DNA of 64,000 bases from Cladobotryum mycophilum (GCA_036429605.1 JAVFKD010000002.1:4020480-4084479); one strand, 5' to 3'. Shown: positions 1 through 11,209, counted from the stretch's first letter. Numbers and translations are program-made. Notes: generated by a model not told the origin, from the letters alone.

Positions 1-889
1 GGAAACGGGCATCACTGCTGTGACACCGCTAAACAGGAACCGATGGAACCTCAATGTAGAGGCGAGATTAGCCTTCCGGGCCCAGCAGCGGTCAATAATG
101 CGAATATTCATTTCTGAGCACAGGTAGAAGGGGTGCTTGCCGACGGAGGAGGAAGCCGTCATGATCCTGAACCAGTGCGACGACAGCGCGACCCCGATGC
201 CAGAAATCTTCATGTTCGTGCTAGAGATGCTGGTCGTCGTGAACCACAACACGCATCAAGGGTTGAAGCTAGTGAACGGTGCCAGTATAAGGCGGTAGAG
301 GTCATACTCGACAAAACTTATCCGGGCCACCGAATCTCGGCCGACATGATGATCCACTTCGGACCGCCAGCGTGGTTGATCCTGGCCTCTGAGACGATGG
401 AGGGTCTGCACTTCGTCGGCATGCCGCCCCGGCACGATCGTGCTGACACCGATGACTATCGGGATTCCATGCCAACGAAAGCGGCCGTGGCAGCAGAGCG
501 ATGTCAGCTGAAAGGGACTACCATGTGCGGCGGCCTTCGCGTGCACAGATTACAAGGTGTAGGGGGAACGCTGGCTCGTGTAGTGCTAGAATTGCGCGGC
601 ACGAGGCGCAGGCCAGGCTTGAGAAGCTGAGCGAGAAAACGATGCAGGAAGCGCTGGTATGGCTCGGCGAGGATGGCCGCGGATGCTCGCCTTACTTGGA
701 AATTTTAAATCTATCTACCACATACGATCTAGCCTGTCTTGTGGATACAACATCCTCCCTTTGCGCGCGCGGTCTTCGTGTTACCACTAATGTCGACGGG
801 TTTTTTGACGTAGTTGGAATCAAAATTGTATGCCACTCCAGCCGGCCCCCAAGAGCTTCCCATATATGTCAGCACGCCAAAGCTTAGTG
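1..889. other. No supportable gene; possible relic
   Basis: Both strands carry only short overlapping frames of up to 165 codons with no domain I can recognise. A stretch of the plus strand around 75-250 weakly recalls the last helices of RTA1-type membrane proteins, but it needs several frame changes. I treat the stretch as intergenic or a very old relic. It also contains the region downstream of the MFS gene that ends at 890. Confidence 0.4.
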
Positions 890-2761
890 TCACGCGTCCT
901 GGGTCTCGTGTAAAGATGAGAGTTGCGCTCGAGCTCTGGTTCGATGTAGATAGAATATACCAGCAAGCGCTATGATGTGCAAACCGCTTGCAAACAGGAA
1001 TGGGGTGCCGATCCAGATACTACCTTGAGAAAGAGCCCAACTATACGTTGCGGCCAAGACTGGTCCGGAAATGAGTATGCCAAGGCTTTGCGCCATGCCA
1101 GCAACCGCGTTTAGCGATGCCGTTGGAGTCTGTGGGAATAGAGAGATCATAGCACATCGCAAGGAAACTGGAAGCGAAGACCCCAGCGCTGAGATGGCGA
1201 CGCCTGCGACCATAAGAACTGAGCTTTGTGCTAGCCCAACCACGGCAACTCCAACGATGATCAGAATACAGCTTCCCGCGGAGAGCAACAGATCTTTCTG
1301 AGCAGACTTGATGCCAAGCTTCTGCTGAATAAATCTGTCAATAGCTCCCACAATGACCAGGGATAGTAGAAGCGTGATAAAGCCGCGCAGGGAAAATAGT
1401 AGGTTTGCCTGTTTCGCAAGTCAGCTTTCTTGCATCTTGCATCTTAAATGTCTGCTCCACTTGACGTCACTCAGTGAAGTGGAGGACTCATGGATCAAAA
1501 AGCGGTCCTACCGTGCTAAATTCCCATCCGAATCTCTGGGAAGTGTACTGCAATAGCAGTGCCCAGACGTGCGCTCCCCATGCAACGAGAAGAAAGATGC
1601 CAATGCACAAGACAATGCCTGGATTCTTCAACAAGTCTCCTGCCGTTGCTTCAGCGCGAGGCATCGGCTTGCGGATCGTTCCAATGTAAGATTCCGCTGG
1701 TTGGGTTTCTTCATTTTGGTTGGAGATGAGGGCTTGTCCTTGCACCGGATTTGGCGATTCAAACATGGCCCTTCGGTGTTGTGGATGCGTCTCTGGAAGC
1801 GTCAAGGCGATGAGACCTGCTACGACAAGGAAGATTGAGGAGAGTCCAAGAGAATACCATTGATTGATGCTCATAAGTGCCGATATTAAAGGGGCGCCGG
1901 CAACTAGTACGATCATCTCCATGGCAGAGAGTTTCAGGAAGGCATCAACCCTAATGGTCAGAAGTAAAGAAAGATTTATCAGCTAATTCAACAAGCGGCG
2001 AGTGTCTTAAACTTACTGGTGCTTTTCTTCGATAATATCAGCTACTGCTGTATAAAACAGGGATATGCCGAAGTTTGCGCCGCCTCCAACGGCTTTTAGA
2101 ACAGGTGCAAACCAGACTAGACGTAAAGGAAGCTGGTTTGGAAAGAGACCTGGATTAAGCGTTAGACAATGCTTTACTGCGTCTTACACAGGAGTTACAT
2201 ACACACGATCTTTACCCACGAGTCGCTGAGGAATATTCCAAGCAAAAATAGTAGTATAACTGGTTTTCGACCCATGCGATCCGCTAACATTCCCAGTGGA
2301 ATGCCGAGGACAATACCTGAGTGCGGGATATTTAGCTATTATGTCATGGAATCCTCTTCTCCACAGGCGGCTACGGCGAAGGAGAACATACTTGGTATCT
2401 GGTTGAAGGCATCTTTATATCCTTTCACAATGGCGAGTTCACTCTGCACAGGGATGACCTTGCAGTCTCGTTGGAGGACTAAGCCGTTAAAGCCTGACGA
2501 GTAGTAATGGTTGCAGATGATCTCCTCAAAGACAGCTGTCAAGGGAGCGTAAACTGAATACTGGGTGAAGTCGAATAGAAGCGTGATGATGCACAGTTGT
2601 ACGAATACTCGTGAATAGCCGGATGGATATTTAGCATCAGGCTGCAAAGTGCCAGACACATTCTCTCCTTGCCCCATCTCGCCTGGGACATCATTGTAAT
2701 GCTCATCGCCAACATTCGCCAACAGAGGACTCTGTTCCGATACGACTGGGATTGCGGACAT
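890..2761 (-). CDS. MFS transporter, DHA1-like
   Basis: Predicted plasma-membrane transporter of the major facilitator superfamily; the substrate is unknown. Five exons join exactly in frame: 2761-2392, 2316-2203, 2149-2017, 1950-1512 and 1408-890 (524 residues). The introns have GTATGT, GTATGT, GTAAGT and GTAGGA donors and CAG/TAG acceptors. The N-terminus is hydrophilic with an SPLL motif common in fungal MFS proteins, followed by the first helix (near residue 55). The family motif A is seen as GMLADRMGRKP at the start of exon 2. The last exon gives four to five hydrophobic segments ending in a short basic tail. No in-frame stops are present, so this copy looks functional although a mutated partial copy lies 1 kb upstream. 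The length is normal for a 12-helix MFS protein. Family assignment is firm, substrate is not. Confidence 0.85.
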
Positions 2762-3804
2762 TAGTATTACGGATCGAGTTTCGAGCGTCGTAAGATTTAA
2801 GGAGGAATAGAGGTAGAATGCCTAGATGTTAGGATAGCGGTAAGATGCGGGTGAACTTAGGTCCAGATCGGCCAGAGGGTAGGCAGAACTTCGAGGCAGA
2901 GGGTGGAGACAGTTCAAAAATACACAGACCCCCGATTCCCTTTTTGGCTGCAAAACCTGTGCTAAAATGTCGTGATGTACCATCGCGCACTTTGCCGTAT
3001 TTATCGTAGTTCGGCGCCAACTGAGCCGTTTCCTCTACCCGCTGACATGCCTAACCGAATAACGAACCGGCCGGCCAGCCCTTGCCACGCCACCAGCCCA
3101 TTGATTGGAGCCATTATTACATTAGTTACAATTACTGTTTTGGAAATAGCCGTAAATTGTTATAAATTATATTATTAGCGATTGCTTGCTTGATTATATT
3201 GGTTGTGATGCTTTTGATGCAAAATAGCTGCTACATATTTACACAACTACATTGCAAGCCTATCTTCGTATAAAAAGAAAGCGATAAGTACCTCTCTACA
3301 CAAAGCGCATACTGGGGCCATTTTCGGTACTTTGGCTGACTTGTGCGGCGGCTTTGTACATGTGGATCACATTGCGGGTTGGGCCTAACTTACCCTCTAG
3401 CCGATCTGGGGCCTTGCCGATACCGTGCTGACACCACGTGCTTGTTAGTTGGGAGGATTTTACACCCCTACCGAGTAGCTGCCTTATTAGTAATTACAGA
3501 AGAATCTCCCGAAGATCCGCCGGATCCCGTGTTCCGTTCCATCAATACCAGCTTACACCAGCACGTTCAGATTCAGCCACAAGGGCCCTGGATTGAACGA
3601 GGCTATGTGTAGGAGGAGTGCAATGTCTGATGTATTGGGCTACGGAAGTGAAGATGTGGTCGGAGACTGGCGGCCAGCTAAAGAGGGCGGGGCAGTGTCA
3701 CGGGTGCCACACGCGTAGGCCAGAGAGCAGCGAATGACACCACACTCTGCCCACACTATGACGTAGACCGTTACAGATCCACTCTAAGGACATGCTACTA
3801 CATT
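2762..3804. other. Intergenic, nothing recognised
   Basis: Upstream region of the MFS gene. It must contain that gene's promoter, but I see no unambiguous TATA box or repeat. The frames present are short and lack recognisable domains. Confidence 0.4.
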
Positions 3805-4540
3805 CTATTCAGGTAGGCATTAACCCTGATAGCCAGAAGTAAAGAGAGATTTATCAACTAGTTCAACAGGCGGTGAGTATCTTGAACTTACTGATGTTTG
3901 TTTCTTAAAAAAATTGTTAATTATTATTATATAAAATAGAAATATATTAAAGTTTATATTACTTTTAGAATAAGTATAAACTAGATTAGATACAAAGAAA
4001 GGTTGTTTAAAAAAAGGCCTGGATTAAGCGTTACATAATTGTCATGAGCATAATTTATAAAGCTAGCTAGCCGATGTTTACCCGGTAAATCGGCGATCAA
4101 GGTCACAAAGGTCAATAACATCTTAGTCACTGACGAATTGCGCTATCATAGATTGATATCAGGGAGTAAAAATAAGCAGTAAAATCACTATTATATAATA
4201 ACTAAGGAGCCAGTATAAGTAGATAATGATTTCCTGAGGAAAGATACTCCTTGGAGATTAATAGAACTGATCATCGCCCTTTTGAAAGCAGCTAATTAGC
4301 TGTTCTCGAGCCTCGTAATCTCTCTCACTCAGATCATCCCGGTACTTCGCTATTCCTTTTACGTCTGCCGTGATCCGGTCGTGACAATAATGCCCTGCTG
4401 TGTTTTGCACGGGAGTTGCATACACATGATCTTCACCTACGAAATGTATACTAATATGTGAGGCTGTCTCTCATTTAAGGCGTGGCTCAGAAGAAAATAT
4501 AAAGATTCATCTCTGATGCGATATTCCAAGCCTGCGAAAA
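3805..4540 (-). pseudogene. RIP-mutated partial copy of the MFS gene
   Basis: Bases 3813-4035 align with 1941-2165 of the neighbouring MFS gene, covering its third intron and third exon, and 4393-4530 align with roughly 2165-2240. The differences are overwhelmingly C-to-T and G-to-A. They convert the conserved exon into an AT-rich run (about 3900-4015), while the conserved edge GCCTGGATTAAGCGTTA is retained. Indels and many stops make it non-coding. The alignment is interrupted by about 360 unrelated bases (4034-4392). The pattern is what repeat-induced point mutation leaves on a duplicated sequence in ascomycetes. The copy is in the same orientation as the intact gene. Confidence 0.75.
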
Positions 4541-4768
4541 TACAAGTAGCTCGAGAAGGAGGTCAACCCAATAAATATATCTTATGCAACTCATAGGGTG
4601 TTTGTACAAGATCTAGTGAAGGCGGAGACTTTTAATCTATAGACTTTCGGTATCCGAGAGTCCAGGCCATAGGGAGCCAGCTCATAGTATTGGCAAAAAA
4701 TCTAGTTACAAGAGAATATGAAACCGTGCAAGAGAAGCAGATGGCCTGGCTTACTACTTGGGATCAAG

Positions 4769-6307
4769 TCATCCGGTTGCGCCATTTACACCATTTACAC
4801 CATTTACACCATTTACACCATTTTTCAAGTCCGGCTTGCGTTGCTCATGTTCAGAAGAAAATGTGACGTCGTCAGCCATGTAGCTGTACCAAGGGTCTTC
4901 CTCCTCGGAGGGTGTTGGCCAATCGGGAGCTGGGTAGTTGAAGTCTATCTCAATGTTACCGCGCCAGTCATCCGCTGCTAGCTTGATAAGTCCATCAAGA
5001 ATGGCGCATGAGGGCACGTGAGATGAGAAATCGCTATGAGTTGGTTTGTCGAGAAGCCACTTTTCGAAGATAGCTGCCTCGGCGCGATAAGAGTAAGAAT
5101 TACCATAAGGACGCTCATAATGCTCGTGGCGAATGAATCCTTGGGTTCGAGCAAGGCGGGCGTTGGCTCTTGTGACGACAGTTGCGGAATTAACACATCG
5201 GATATCGGTGTCGCCAAGACGGGCTCCGATTGGATGCTTGGTGACGTTCGCAGCAATTGAGAAAACCGTACCAAGTCTCGCTTCGAGATCGGTACAATGC
5301 AGTCTGCCATTTATATTATATGGTACATCTGGGAAAGGGCCCCAGGAGCGAATCCCCGGCGTGGTTTGCTCCAGGGCAATTGTCCCCAAACAAAGCACAC
5401 GGCCAGATGACCGGAACTTCATGGCAAAGGACGCAACAATGTCGGTCTCACCGTATGTAAGGTCATCCCGTAGCTCGGAGAACTCTCGTCGGTACCCTGT
5501 CGTGTGTTCTTCGATGTTGGCAGTCCGCATAGGTTGATCGAGGGGACCAGCTGTGAAGCCTTGCAGAGTGATAACGAAATCCTCGTTCGGAAACAGCTTT
5601 TTGTTCAGCAAAAGCAGGCGAGCCAGATTATCAATGTAGTGATAGGCGCCGTGCATAAGCATGCCGTATCCATACTTGTAGGGATGGTCTTCCCGCTGAC
5701 TGAACTCAGAAGGAAGATTCCATACACCCGAGGCAGTTTTGACGTGTACAGACGTAATGGGGTGCTGCAGACGCTGCATCATCATCGCAACAGGCTTACG
5801 CAGTTTCTCCTCATAAATGTCGTGAAGTCGTCCAAGGCACAGAACCGCAGTACTGATGCCAGCCTCCATCGATGCTGCAGCAATGTCCTTTACCATTGGC
5901 ATTAGAGCATGGTGATCAAACAACCCATCTCTCATTGGTAGTACCAGCGGCTTTGTGACTAAGACGTCAAACCCCTGGGCTATTGCAAGTTCGAGATATG
6001 CACCGTGAGATTGTGGCTCCGTCATTACAACCACCTTTTTCTTGACCTCCGACTTGGCAAACAGGCCCTGTTGGACGATCCATTCGATTCCGGAGTCGGG
6101 GCCGTTCTGCAAAACTCGTTCGGGGATGTATGTGCATGTTGCAGGCTTTACAGGCAACTTGGCGATCCGGGCTTCGACTTGCTGCTGCTGGGACTCTCGA
6201 TCGATAACATGGTACCGACTCAAATGGCCCTGTAACACCGCATTGTGTATACACCTTGAGTACTTGTAGCCCGCAACTGGGCCAAAACCAATGATCAAAA
6301 GTTCCAT
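4769..6307 (-). CDS. Gfo/Idh/MocA-type oxidoreductase
   Basis: Uninterrupted 512-residue frame. I chose the ATG at 6307 because the longer frame begins with GTG and the Rossmann fold starts right after this methionine. An N-terminal NAD(P)-binding motif is seen as GFGPVAG (residues 7-13). A TKP tripeptide stands where the family usually has EKP, and a YHYID segment fits the catalytic histidine region. The C-terminal half matches the alpha/beta substrate domain of the family. The protein is longer than the usual 340-400 residues because of insertions and an acidic tail ending in Asn-Gly-Val repeats. Such enzymes oxidise sugars, inositols or related polyols; the substrate here cannot be told. 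It lies next to a nucleotide-sugar dehydrogenase relic and two MFS transporters, which hints at a sugar-derived metabolite, but that is inference. Confidence 0.75.
   Translation of the reverse strand: MELLIIGFGPVAGYKYSRCIHNAVLQGHLSRYHVIDRESQQQQVEARIAKLPVKPATCTYIPERVLQNGPDSGIEWIVQQGLFAKSEVKKKVVVMTEPQSHGAYLELAIAQGFDVLVTKPLVLPMRDGLFDHHALMPMVKDIAAASMEAGISTAVLCLGRLHDIYEEKLRKPVAMMMQRLQHPITSVHVKTASGVWNLPSEFSQREDHPYKYGYGMLMHGAYHYIDNLARLLLLNKKLFPNEDFVITLQGFTAGPLDQPMRTANIEEHTTGYRREFSELRDDLTYGETDIVASFAMKFRSSGRVLCLGTIALEQTTPGIRSWGPFPDVPYNINGRLHCTDLEARLGTVFSIAANVTKHPIGARLGDTDIRCVNSATVVTRANARLARTQGFIRHEHYERPYGNSYSYRAEAAIFEKWLLDKPTHSDFSSHVPSCAILDGLIKLAADDWRGNIEIDFNYPAPDWPTPSEEEDPWYSYMADDVTFSSEHEQRKPDLKNGVNGVNGVNGVNGATG
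4783..4818. repeat. 9-bp tandem repeat inside a coding tail
   Basis: Four perfect copies of CATTTACAC with a fifth partial copy. On the minus strand they encode a repeated Asn-Gly-Val tripeptide at the C-terminus of the oxidoreductase gene. The unit is a multiple of three, so copy-number change would lengthen or shorten the tail without a frameshift. Confidence 0.9.
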
Positions 6308-6484
6308 CGTCGCCCGCACATGTTCAAGGGACTTTGGAGACAAATCTTGCACCTAGATAGGTTTAAATGCAGAGGCTAACGTGCAGAACCGTGTTTTTGA
6401 CGAACTGCGGCTCTCATGGTCTGATGAAATTGTTTAGCGAAATTTGCAAAAGGAGCGATGACCTCCCCCGGTAAAATCAACAGG

Positions 6485-6720
6485 CTATCTTCCGAATAAG
6501 GCTAGGGTTGGCTTTATCACCTAAAAAAATCCTTCTGACCCATTAAAGGATTCTATCGGATATTTATTAAATAAGCACGTTTTCTACCAAGTCTAGTAAG
6601 GTACGGGGGTCTATATCCATATAAGGAAGAAGCCGAGAGACATCTTAGGGCTATACTGTAGCTACCTTCCTAATCAGGCTAGAGTCTGCTTTATTTCACG
6701 GGAAAACTCCTTTGACCCAT
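6485..6720. repeat. Pair of ~59-bp direct repeats
   Basis: Bases 6485-6543 and 6662-6720 are clearly related (both contain GGCTAG, GCTTTAT and end in TGACCCAT). The second copy ends exactly at the left edge of the MITE that follows. They may be remains of an older element. Confidence 0.6.
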
Positions 6721-6721
6721 A

Positions 6722-7071
6722 CCCGTTGGTAAGATCCTTCATAACTTGCGGAAACTAACATAGAGAGTTCCCCCTCGAAGTTGGCCCCAAAATTGCGGGA
6801 CAGCCACAAAACCGCGGGACAGAGCACTTTTTCTATGGACTCGACTAACAAACGCACTAGCTACATCTGACATTTTTCCAAAATCTCAGCTTGTGGCTGA
6901 GCTTGCTAAAAGTACCTAGTGTACTAACAACCTCACATATAAATAGAGTGTATGTTAGCTAAAAAGCCACAGTGTCCTAGGTTTTTGTGGTTATCACGTA
7001 ATTTTGGGGCCAACTTAGAGGGGAACTCTCTAAGTTAGTTTCCGTAAGTTATGAAGGATCTTACCAACGGG
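6722..7071. mobile_element. 350-bp MITE with TA target duplication
   Basis: The ends form an imperfect inverted repeat of about 95 bp starting CCCGTTGGTAAGATCCTTCA and ending in its complement. The dinucleotide TA is found at 6720-6721 and again at 7072-7073, as expected for a Tc1/mariner-type target duplication. The interior has no open frame of note. The repeat arms are still alike over nearly 100 bases, so the element could fold into a long hairpin. It is non-autonomous. Its ends differ from those of the pogo-type transposon at 52-54 kb, so that element is not its obvious source. Confidence 0.85.
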
Positions 7072-7073
7072 TA

Positions 7074-7569
7074 GTTAATCTGTCTCAGCTATGGTATGAG
7101 TAGATCCATTAAAATATTCTCTCATGTATTTTAGTGTGGGCTAGACGACGCGTCATATAGTAAGTCCATCCTCTAGATACATCTGATTGCACAATCGACG
7201 AAATGCCTCAATATGGCTGACTATTGGGGCGTAGGGCTCTGGCGGTCGCTAGTCGTAATTTTCCATGTGAAAACAACGTCGGTGCGTTAGGGCCAGACTG
7301 TATTGGGTGACCCGAAGTACATGTGCCTCTCTAGAGATAGCTATAGACGAGTAGTCACTCTTTGGCTTTCTATTATTTTTAGGGCCAGATGTTATAGGAG
7401 AATAGTAACCTGAACGATTAGGTAGAAAGCTCATAAGGTCAGGTAGGGTCAATTGTATTGCAAGACTTAAGCTTAGAGAGTCTAAGAGTTATACACCACG
7501 ATCCGTGAACGCAAGCCCATCGAGACCCTAACATTACATAAGGTGCGCACACCTAACGCTCTATCTAGC
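7074..7569. other. Intergenic, nothing recognised
   Basis: Moderately AT-rich sequence right of the MITE with only short frames and no domain, RNA or repeat that I can identify. Confidence 0.4.
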
Positions 7570-7985
7570 AATCGCATTACAATTATAATATGTTTAATTA
7601 TAATTATTAATAAAAGTTAATAAATATTATATTTTAATTTAAAAAACTATTTTAAAATATAATTTAAATTAAAAACTAATAAATTAATATATAATTATAT
7701 TAAAAAGTTAAATACATTTTTTTATTATTATAATTATAGTTAAAATCTTAAAATCTTAAATTTAAAATTAATATTTTATAACTATAATAATAAATTAATA
7801 TATATATATATTATTTAATTTAATTTTTTTATAAAAGTAATAAATAATAAAATGTAATTATTTAATAAAACATAATTATTAAATTATTATAATTAAATAA
7901 ATAAAATATTAAAAATATCTTTTAGAATTTATATAATTTTAAAGTAAAAAGTATTATTGGATTAGTATCGATTTTAGTTCTTCAA
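7570..7985. repeat. AT-rich tract, probable RIP remnant
   Basis: Over 400 bases are almost entirely A and T, in sharp contrast to both sides. No tandem unit is evident. In ascomycetes such islands are usually RIP-degraded repeats. It ends where the coding similarity of the dehydrogenase relic begins, so it replaces that gene's 5' part. Confidence 0.7.
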
Positions 7986-8049
7986 ACGGTAATCCGAATA
8001 TGTGTTATTTATTTTCCGCCCTATATCTTGCATTTTACTTATACTAATC

Positions 8050-9097
8050 CTCTGATTTGGCTGCCGTGGACGTCTTCCTCATATCGGTCCTAGCCTCTCT
8101 CAACCAGGGTAGAACCATCAACACCACCTCCATTGAAAGAGCCGTGCAGACCATCGTAGAATATGCGCGACACGGAGTTACGGTGGTTATGGAGAGCTCG
8201 GTAGCTGTGGGTATGACAAGAGAGCTCCTCGGCCTCCTCGTGGCTACTAAGAAGGTGAAAGTGGGGATGTCTCTGGAGAGACTTGACCCAGGTCGCCAGT
8301 TCCTTGCATTCCAGAAAATACCAAAGATCATCTCTGGCATCGAACCCTCATCACTAGACGCTGCGCAGCGGCTCTATGAACGAGTATTCGACCATCTCGT
8401 TCCCGTGTCTTCATTAGAGGTAGCAGAAATGGCGAAACTCTACGAGAACTGTTAACGCATGGTGTGCGCTGCTTACGCCAACGAGATGGCCGACGCTTGC
8501 GCCTCCTTAGGTATTGACGGCTGGGGGGTCAGCAAGGCCGCTGCATAAAAACCATTCGGCTATCTACCATTTCAGCTAGGACCTGGGGTCGGCGGGCACT
8601 GCATTCCTGTCAACCCTTATTACCTACTACAGACATGCGACATGCCTATCCTGCAACACGCCACAGAATCCTCTTGGAGACGGCCCGTTGAAATCATTCG
8701 TCGCCTGTTGCAGGCGCTCGAGCGCAAGCGAGGCGCGACGGGCGGCCGAGGGCGCATGCCAGCCAGTAGGAACACACGCGTACTCGTTGTGGGTGTTGCA
8801 TTCAAAAAGGGCCAGAGTGCGCTATACAATTCTCCAGGCGTCACCGCCATCCAGTCTCTGCTTCAAGACCACCATCTGGACGTCGAATTTGCAGATCCCC
8901 TCGTCGATCAGGAGGCTATCTTGTACGTACCAAGACTGGACACATCCGTGAATTGGACCAAGGAACATCTTGAAAAGTTTGATGGTATTCTTGTTACTAT
9001 GGATCAAGTCGGCCTTGATATGGATCTTCTCGATTTGCTTGACGGGGTGGTCCTACATGATTATTCTCCGCGGTTGCGCTCATGGGTGGCGTTGTAA
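8050..9097 (+). pseudogene. Nucleotide-sugar dehydrogenase relic, 5' truncated
   Basis: One frame shows most of a UDP-glucose/GDP-mannose dehydrogenase: the end of the NAD domain (VDVFLISV), the central domain (KLYENC, then RMVCAAYANEMADAC), the catalytic cysteine block GPGVGGHCIPVNPYY, and the C-terminal domain (VLVVGVAFKKG, HDYSP). Stops at 8453-8455 and 8546-8548 interrupt it. The first fits a CAA-to-TAA change, since a glutamine is usual there. The N-terminal Rossmann fold is missing and is replaced by the AT-rich tract. The intact enzyme would oxidise a nucleotide sugar to the uronic acid. The two stops and lost cofactor domain make this a dead gene. Confidence 0.85.
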
Positions 9098-9406
9098 AAC
9101 TATCTTAGTGCATTGTGGTTATTGCACCCCATGTTTCTTGTCACGCAGCATGGGCAGCGATAAGGCTCTCCCGAAATTGTATATGCCTATAGAATATCCA
9201 ATACATACCTGATACACACTTATTGTTCTACTACTCGATTTGCTCTTACCACAGAAGGGAGGTTTATACACGTAGCTTGAAGCATATGGAGGACGAGACA
9301 ATGATTGGGACAGAAGCTATGGCCCTTACATTGAGAGACCTTACACGTAATGCACTAGGAGTTTCTACATCTAGTCTATTCACGGTTTCTCAACTATCAG
9401 GTACTA
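9098..9406. other. Intergenic between relic and transporter
   Basis: Short spacer between the 3' ends of the dehydrogenase relic and the DHA2 transporter. No feature is seen in it. Confidence 0.4.
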
Positions 9407-11209
9407 TCAGATACGATCAGATTGTCGTTGTTCCTCGTGCCCACTCTGCACTCTCTCTTCTTCCTCGATATTTCTCCTCTGGTGTTGAGCTTTGCCTTGT
9501 TTCAATCCGTAGTCTCGAATACACACGCATGAGCACAGATGGATGGAGATTAGCACAGCGAAAATGACAAATACAGTATGAAGGCCTTTCATGTAAGCCT
9601 GAGTTATCATGTCCATCTCCTCGTCGGTGAGGTGCAGGTCTTTTAAAGCGAATGCCGAGGAAATCAGTTTGAAGATGAGACTATCGCTGATCCTCGTTTT
9701 CAGTTGACCAGATAGCACATTGACCAGAACAGCGCCGGAAACTTTATGCTCGTTAGAGTGTCATCAAGTCGCGTCAGGGCACCGAAGGAGATACATACCA
9801 GTAGTACCAGTTGCTCCTCCCATATCTCTTAGGAAATTTCGTAGGCCAGTCAGAACAGCTCGATCTTGAGTATCGGATCCTGCGAAGATGCCAATGAGGA
9901 CTGTATCATGATTCATAAGCCAAAGCCAGGAGATTGGAGCGTTTTAAGAAAAAAAATTCACTAACCGGGCTGCAACGAACAGCCTACACCTATGCCGTCA
10001 AAGACACCGACCACGATAATCTGCCAGATCGGGGTCGATTGATCGTAATGCACCTTTGCCAGGGCTGCCAGAGCCCAACAGATGGCTCCGGAGACGATGA
10101 TGGGTTTATAATGTCCCAACATAGATATGAGAACCCCCGTCAGGCTCGATGTAAGCCCATGGGCGATGACCATGGGCAGCATCAATACTCCAGCCTGAGC
10201 AGGGCTCAATCCCCGGACGTTCTGCAGATATAGCGGGAGAATGAATAGATTGCTCCAGTAAATCCAGCCTATGAGGACGTTAATGCATAAAAGAACATTC
10301 GTGGAACAATTGTAATTAAACAGGCGAGCCGGTAATAGGGGTAGCTTCGCGAACCGCCACTCGATCGCCAGAAAGACACCAAACAGCATCGTGCCAGCGA
10401 TGAGCATACTTAAAGCTGCCGGTGAGGTCCAGGATATGGCAGGTCCGCATTGTGAGATGGGGATCTAGTTCGAAAATTAGTTTTCGTCAGACACACCTCC
10501 GTTATTCGTTGCCTACCAGAATCAACGTAATGCTAACCAGACTCGCGCAGGCTCCTGCCCAATCCACCAACTTCAGCTTGTCCCAGATCCGGTTTTCAGC
10601 CGGCATAGACCGTGGGGTGGGCCAGACAGCAATCAGATAGAGCACAGCAATGACGCATAACGGACAGACAAACCAGAATGCCCACTGCCATCCCATCGTC
10701 TGGGTGAGCACCCCGCCGATGAGAGGGCCCAACCCGTTCCCTAACGCCACCGCCATCCCGACCATGCCAAAATAGTAGCCGCGCTGCTCTAGCGTCGTGA
10801 TGTCGGCAATGGCAATCTGTACGAGTGCATTTATAGCTCCCGCGCCGAATCCTGTAAATGCACGGGCGACGAACAGCTGGACAGGCGTGGCGGAAAAGCC
10901 GCTCCACAAGTTCCCAGCGCCCATGATGGAAAGCGCCGTGATGAGAGAAGCCTTGCGGCCGAATATGTCGGACAGTCTCCCATTGATCAACTGGATGCTG
11001 GTGCTGGTGATGAGAAAGCTCGCACCGACAAGAGAGATGGAGGCGCCGAGGTCCAGCCCCGACGCAATGGCGGGTAAACTCGTCGAGATGGCGGTTGCGT
11101 CAAGGAAAGAAAGAAATTGTACCAGTGCGAGGGCGGGAAAAACAACCAAGAGGCGCTTCTGCGAAAGAGAATGTGCCTGGCTCTGGAGAAGAGGAGTAGC
11201 CTCGTCCAT
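9407..11209 (-). CDS. MFS drug-efflux-type transporter, DHA2 family
   Basis: Four exons close exactly in frame: 11209-10517, 10464-9966, 9900-9799 and 9741-9407 (542 residues). Introns of 52, 65 and 57 bp have GTAGGC, GTTAGT and GTATGT donors. The first carries an ACTAAT branch site. Motif A is seen as GRLSDIFGRK and motif C as GNGLGPLIGG, both in the first exon. The second exon has a long hydrophobic series including an LPLYLQ loop, and the third exon carries RNFLRDMGGATG, typical of fungal 14-helix drug:H+ antiporters. A SPLL-like N-terminus (EATPLL) and a charged C-terminal tail complete it. Such proteins often export the product of a nearby metabolite cluster. Here the neighbours are a dehydrogenase relic and a TauD dioxygenase. 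Function as an exporter is inferred, not shown. Confidence 0.88.

Noticed and set aside
75..250. Weak similarity to the C-terminus of RTA1-type membrane proteins
   Set aside because: It needs several frame changes and lacks a conserved motif long enough to trust.
133..630. 165-codon frame at the left edge
   Set aside because: Composition is arginine-rich and low in hydrophobic pattern, typical of chance frames in GC-rich DNA.
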